Positions 13,270 to 14,951 of a stretch of 14,951 nt of DNA are shown in pieces. A program made the position numbers and the translations under genes. The notes below the pieces were generated by a model that was not told the DNA's origin, ran no database searches, and saw nothing but the letters and a program-made list of their open reading frames with translations. How positions within the stretch are numbered: position 1 is the stretch's first letter; every line of letters begins with the position of its first letter. The stretch lies in the NCBI GenBank assembly GCA_934636045.1, contig CAKTZP010000039.1:1-14951 (forward strand). Direction: 5' to 3'. The DNA comes from an uncultured Oscillospiraceae bacterium (GTDB lineage Bacteria; Bacillota; Clostridia; Oscillospirales; Oscillospiraceae).

Positions 13270-13584
13270 TCAGGTCGTGATACCGAGAATTTCCATGATG
13301 TCCTCTCGGCTGCGCAGGCCGCTGATGCGCTGCTGGATCTCGCCATCCTGCAGCAAAACGAGCGTTGGTACGCTCATGATATCAAACTGGCTGGCCAGCC
13401 CCTCCTCGCGCTCGACGTCGACCTTGCAAAACTTGCACTGCTCGCCGAATTCCTCCGCGAGCTGCTCCAGCACGGGCGCAAAAGCGCGGCACGGCGCGCA
13501 CCACGCAGCATAAAAGTCGATGAGCACCGGTTTTTCCGCATGCTCGGCCTCGGTTCTAAAGTTTTTGCGGGTCAATTCCAACAA
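13270..13584 (-). CDS. trxA: Thioredoxin, TTG start
   Basis: 104-residue cytosolic dithiol oxidoreductase, a typical thioredoxin length. The active site is WCAPC (28-32), with Ala instead of the common Gly between the cysteines. It is preceded by VLIDFYAAW and followed by the cis-Pro loop SVPTL and DGEIQQRISGLRS. No ATG exists in frame. TTG at 13582-13584 was chosen because AAGGAGG (13593-13599) stands 8 bases upstream and the protein then begins at the normal place; a second TTG follows directly. The gene is 55 bases downstream of the 106-residue gene in the same orientation, probably co-transcribed. Its Shine-Dalgarno sequence lies in a hairpin (13590-13623), suggesting translational control. 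Confidence 0.93.
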   Translation of the reverse strand: MLELTRKNFRTEAEHAEKPVLIDFYAAWCAPCRAFAPVLEQLAEEFGEQCKFCKVDVEREEGLASQFDIMSVPTLVLLQDGEIQQRISGLRSREDIMEILGITT

Positions 13585-13589
13585 AACGA

Positions 13590-13623
13590 TCGCCTCCTTG
13601 CGACTATTTTGCGCAGGAGGCGA
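13590..13623 (-). promoter_or_regulatory. Hairpin covering the thioredoxin Shine-Dalgarno site
   Basis: In the minus-strand RNA the arm TCGCCTCCT (13590-13598 on the plus strand) pairs perfectly with AGGAGGCGA (13615-13623), and three more GCG/CGC pairs follow after a one-base bulge; the loop is about 9 bases. The AAGGAGG of the thioredoxin gene is inside the 3' arm. A closed stem would block initiation, and the weak T-rich stretch after it (CGTTTTGTT) could also favour termination. Confidence 0.6.
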
Positions 13624-13639
13624 CAATTTATCAGTTTAT

Positions 13640-13960
13640 TTATTTCTGTTCGGCTTTTTCCGCCACCAGACGGCGGTCGGTCGCCGTCAGCGGAAACAGG
13701 AAGACCGTTCCATCCTTCCAGACCGCCTCGCGATAATTCTCTGGGCCGTCCAGCTCCGTAAAATCACGCAGAATGCAGGGCGGCACAAAGGCGCGGCCGA
13801 GGGTCTGCGCATCGGGATACTGCTGCTTCATGCGGAACACATGCTCCCGCGCGCGCCACTTGCGCACGAGGTCGAAAAATACGCCATCCTTGCTGACGAT
13901 GCGGACAAAGCGAAAGTCTGAGCACAGGGTCAGCGTGTCATACTTGATTCTTTCTGCCAT
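13640..13960 (-). CDS. 106-residue protein of unknown function upstream of trxA
   Basis: Soluble, no signal peptide or membrane segment. It begins MAERIKYDTLTLCSDFRF; the centre has DGVFFDLVRKWRAREHVFRMK, PDAQTLGRAFVPPCILRDF, and the end is VFLFPLTATDRRLVAEKAEQK. There are two cysteines, about 50 residues apart. I recognise no family. The ATG at 13958-13960 has a GAGAGG-type site about 9 bases upstream; a longer frame to 14065 has an Arg-rich start lying in the structured leader and is not likely. No promoter lies between the leader hairpin and this gene, so it depends on the promoter at 14137-14165 and read-through of the leader. It is probably co-transcribed with trxA. Confidence 0.78.
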   Translation of the reverse strand: MAERIKYDTLTLCSDFRFVRIVSKDGVFFDLVRKWRAREHVFRMKQQYPDAQTLGRAFVPPCILRDFTELDGPENYREAVWKDGTVFLFPLTATDRRLVAEKAEQK

Positions 13961-13987
13961 CGGGACGCCTCTCTTTCCTTCCGTTCT

Positions 13988-14131
13988 TTGAAAAATAGAC
14001 GGCGCGCAGCGCGCGTTTGCGCGACGCGCAGGACGAAGCGGACGGGATTCCAGCCTCGGAATCACAAGGTATTCCGTGAAGACGCCACCTTACAAGCTGT
14101 CGCCCGGCTGCCGCGTCTCACCGCCGTATGT
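13988..14131 (-). ncRNA. Candidate structured leader RNA, unknown class
   Basis: A near-perfect promoter starts an RNA near 14130, about 170 bases before the next ATG. Stems visible on the minus strand are GTGAGACGC with GCGTCTTCAC (14113-14121 with 14076-14085, one bulge); ATTCC/GGAAT at 14058-14062, which can pair either with 14071-14075 or with 14046-14051, two mutually exclusive hairpins; and a GC-rich hairpin (14002-14029) followed by TATTTTTC. The 5' ACGGCG (14122-14127) can pair with CGCCGT (13999-14004) at the base of that last hairpin and would compete with it. No known riboswitch, T-box or housekeeping RNA motif was recognised. It could be a cis-regulatory leader or a small RNA. Confidence 0.4.
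13991..14029 (-). terminator. Possible attenuator hairpin in the leader
   Basis: The minus-strand RNA has two 5-bp GC stems (14025-14029 with 14002-14006, and 14019-14023 with 14010-14014) separated by a small internal loop, an AAAC apical loop, then CGTCTATTTTTC. The U-run begins about six bases after the stem, so termination would be partial. This suits an attenuator, since the next gene has no other promoter. Confidence 0.4.
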
Positions 14132-14136
14132 CATTT

Positions 14137-14165
14137 ATTGTATCGTATCGCCGCAGGAATGTCAA
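14137..14165 (-). promoter_or_regulatory. Strong sigma-A promoter for the leader-106aa-trxA unit
   Basis: The minus strand has a perfect TTGACA (14160-14165), a 17-base spacer and TACAAT (14137-14142, 5 of 6). It is the closest match to consensus in the window. Transcription would start about 14130. Confidence 0.85.
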
Positions 14166-14236
14166 TCCTCCCCGCACACTTTTCCGCCCCTGCGCAGAAA
14201 AGGGCCGTGCGCCGAACGGAGGCAAGCCGCTGCCGG

Positions 14237-14283
14237 CAAAGGAAAACCCGCCGGGAAAATGGCAAACATTTTCTCGGCGGGTT
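14237..14283 (-). terminator. Intrinsic terminator of the Opp-type ATPase operon
   Basis: 16-bp stem with one mismatch (14245-14260 with 14268-14283, core CCCGCCG), loop GTTTGCC, followed on the minus strand by TTTTCCTTT. It lies about 25 bases after the stop of the small membrane protein gene. The rest of 14166-14307 shows no gene or other signal. Confidence 0.8.
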
Positions 14284-14307
14284 GCTTTTCATTTGGAAAA
14301 CGGCGGG

Positions 14308-14556
14308 TCAGTGCACAAGCGCGACAAGCAGGATCGGGAGGCACAGGAGCAACAGCACAATCAGCGCCACAGGCAAAAACGTCATGAGCGCAGAAAGCAG
14401 CATTGCCAGCGTGTCATGCTTTTCCAGCTCGACCTTCTCATCCGCCGCAGCTCTCTTTTTGATCTCCCGATTTTCTGCATCCGACTGGTCGGGATCGCTG
14501 CCGTTCTTCTTGCGCAGCAGCTCCATCCCGCGCTGATACTTCTTCTGAAAGATCAT
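14308..14556 (-). CDS. Small membrane protein downstream of Opp-type ATPase
   Basis: 82 residues. The first 50 are charged and helical (YQRGMELLRKK, then Asp/Glu/Lys-rich to KVELEKHDT) and about 53-80 form a strongly hydrophobic C-terminal membrane segment (ALIVLLLLCLPILLVALV), long enough for one or two passes. The ATG at 14554-14556 has AAGGA 7 bases upstream, and that site overlaps the stop of the ATPase gene, so the two are probably translated together. The context suggests an accessory to the peptide transporter or an unrelated operon tail. No family is recognised. Confidence 0.75.
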   Translation of the reverse strand: MIFQKKYQRGMELLRKKNGSDPDQSDAENREIKKRAAADEKVELEKHDTLAMLLSALMTFLPVALIVLLLLCLPILLVALVH

Positions 14557-14566
14557 AAGCGTTTCC

Positions 14567-14951
14567 TTATTTCTTCGTTCTCGTCAGCTTGTGGTGGCAA
14601 GCAACGAAATGGTTGGGGCTGACCTCCTCCCACGCCGGAACGACGTGTTCACAAATCTCCGTACAATACTTGCAGCGCGTGTGGAACTTGCAGCCCTTGG
14701 GGGGATTGACCGGGCTGGGGATATCGCCCTCGAGGATGGACAGCTCCTTGCTGCCGACGGTGTCGGTCGTCGGAATCGCGTTAAGCAGTGCCTCGGTGTA
14801 GGGATGGACGGGGTTGTCAAAAATCTCCTGCGAATCCGCCAGCTCGACCATCGAGCCGAGGTACATGACGCCGACGCGGTCGGAAATGTACTTGACGACG
14901 CTCAGGTCATGCGTGATGAACATGTAGGTCAGATTCTGCTGCTCCTTCAGG
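14567..14951 (-). CDS. oppF: Oligopeptide/dipeptide ABC transporter ATP-binding protein, C-terminal part (cut by window edge)
   Basis: The last 127 codons are present; the Walker A, signature and Walker B regions lie beyond the right edge. The visible part starts LKEQQNLTYMFITHD, with the H-loop His, then DLSVVKYISDRVGVMYLGSMVE and the oligopeptide-transporter C-terminal domain: NPVHPYTEALLNAIP, LEGDIPSPVNPPKGC, and a Cys group CKFHTRCKYCTEIC that in OppF/DppF relatives can hold an iron-sulphur cluster. By family it energises peptide uptake at the cytoplasmic membrane. OppF is the usual name for the second ATPase of such operons, but DppF or AppF cannot be excluded. It is followed by the coupled small membrane protein and a terminator. 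Confidence 0.93.
   Translation of the reverse strand, partial: LKEQQNLTYMFITHDLSVVKYISDRVGVMYLGSMVELADSQEIFDNPVHPYTEALLNAIPTTDTVGSKELSILEGDIPSPVNPPKGCKFHTRCKYCTEICEHVVPAWEEVSPNHFVACHHKLTRTKK

Noticed and set aside
13988..14131. Known RNA classes for the leader (6S, SRP, T-box, cobalamin, TPP, FMN, c-di-GMP, ZTP)
   Set aside because: None of the hallmark motifs I know for these classes could be found by eye; a covariance search is needed to exclude divergent members.
14076..14387. Plus-strand ORFs across the leader, promoter and terminator
   Set aside because: They are the reverse reading of a consensus promoter, structured leader and intrinsic terminator, with no recognisable domain.
1..14951. 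CRISPR array, prophage, insertion sequence, tRNA or rRNA
   Set aside because: No regularly spaced direct repeats, transposase or integrase motifs, or tRNA/rRNA-like stretches were seen on either strand.

Overview
The window looks like chromosome of a GC-rich, low-redundancy Clostridia member of the gut Oscillospiraceae/Ruminococcaceae type. The reasons are strong AAGGAGG-type ribosome binding sites, sigma-A promoters of TTGACA/TATAAT type, a GerW/YtfJ sporulation-family gene, Clostridia-style DUF4430 and DUF2953 proteins, and an intergenic mosaic of small GC-rich hairpins. The taxonomic placement is inference from gene content only. No rRNA, tRNA, CRISPR array, transposase or phage gene was seen.

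Layout. 1-51: start of a minus-strand P-loop protein with its promoter. 291-1328 (-): zinc alcohol dehydrogenase. 1380-3562 (-): oligoendopeptidase F plus a coupled 88-residue protein, with promoter and terminator. 3585-5552 (-): a PglK-like ABC flippase overlapping a 57-residue Cys-rich protein. 5576-6714 (+): a DUF2953-GerW operon diverging from the flippase. 6722-7870 (-): an archaeal-type ornithine cyclodeaminase-family protein (TIGR00300). 7891-12736 (+): a tightly packed operon of a 12-codon leader ORF, a Tet(M)/EF-G-like GTPase fused to a Rae1/YacP-type NYN endonuclease, 8-oxoguanine deaminase, a DUF4430 lipoprotein and a small membrane protein, ended by a 17-bp perfect hairpin. 12741-13266: non-coding hairpin-repeat mosaic. 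13270-14165 (-): a strong promoter, a structured ~140-nt leader, an unknown 106-residue protein and a TTG-started thioredoxin whose Shine-Dalgarno sequence lies in a hairpin. 14237-14951 (-): 3' end of an Opp/Dpp ATPase gene, a small membrane protein and their terminator.

The most interesting locus is 7891-12684. One polypeptide combines a ribosome-binding translational GTPase with an A-site mRNA endonuclease domain. This suggests a one-protein machine that clears or senses a stalled ribosome and cuts the mRNA. It is preceded by a tiny ORF whose stop overlaps its GTG start, and it overlaps by 4 bases an enzyme that destroys 8-oxoguanine, a base whose presence in mRNA stalls ribosomes. A functional link to oxidised RNA is a hypothesis from context. 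The second candidate is the 14131-13988 leader, which has a consensus promoter, competing stems and a hairpin/U-tract in front of a small gene-thioredoxin pair, as in a cis-regulatory RNA of unknown class.
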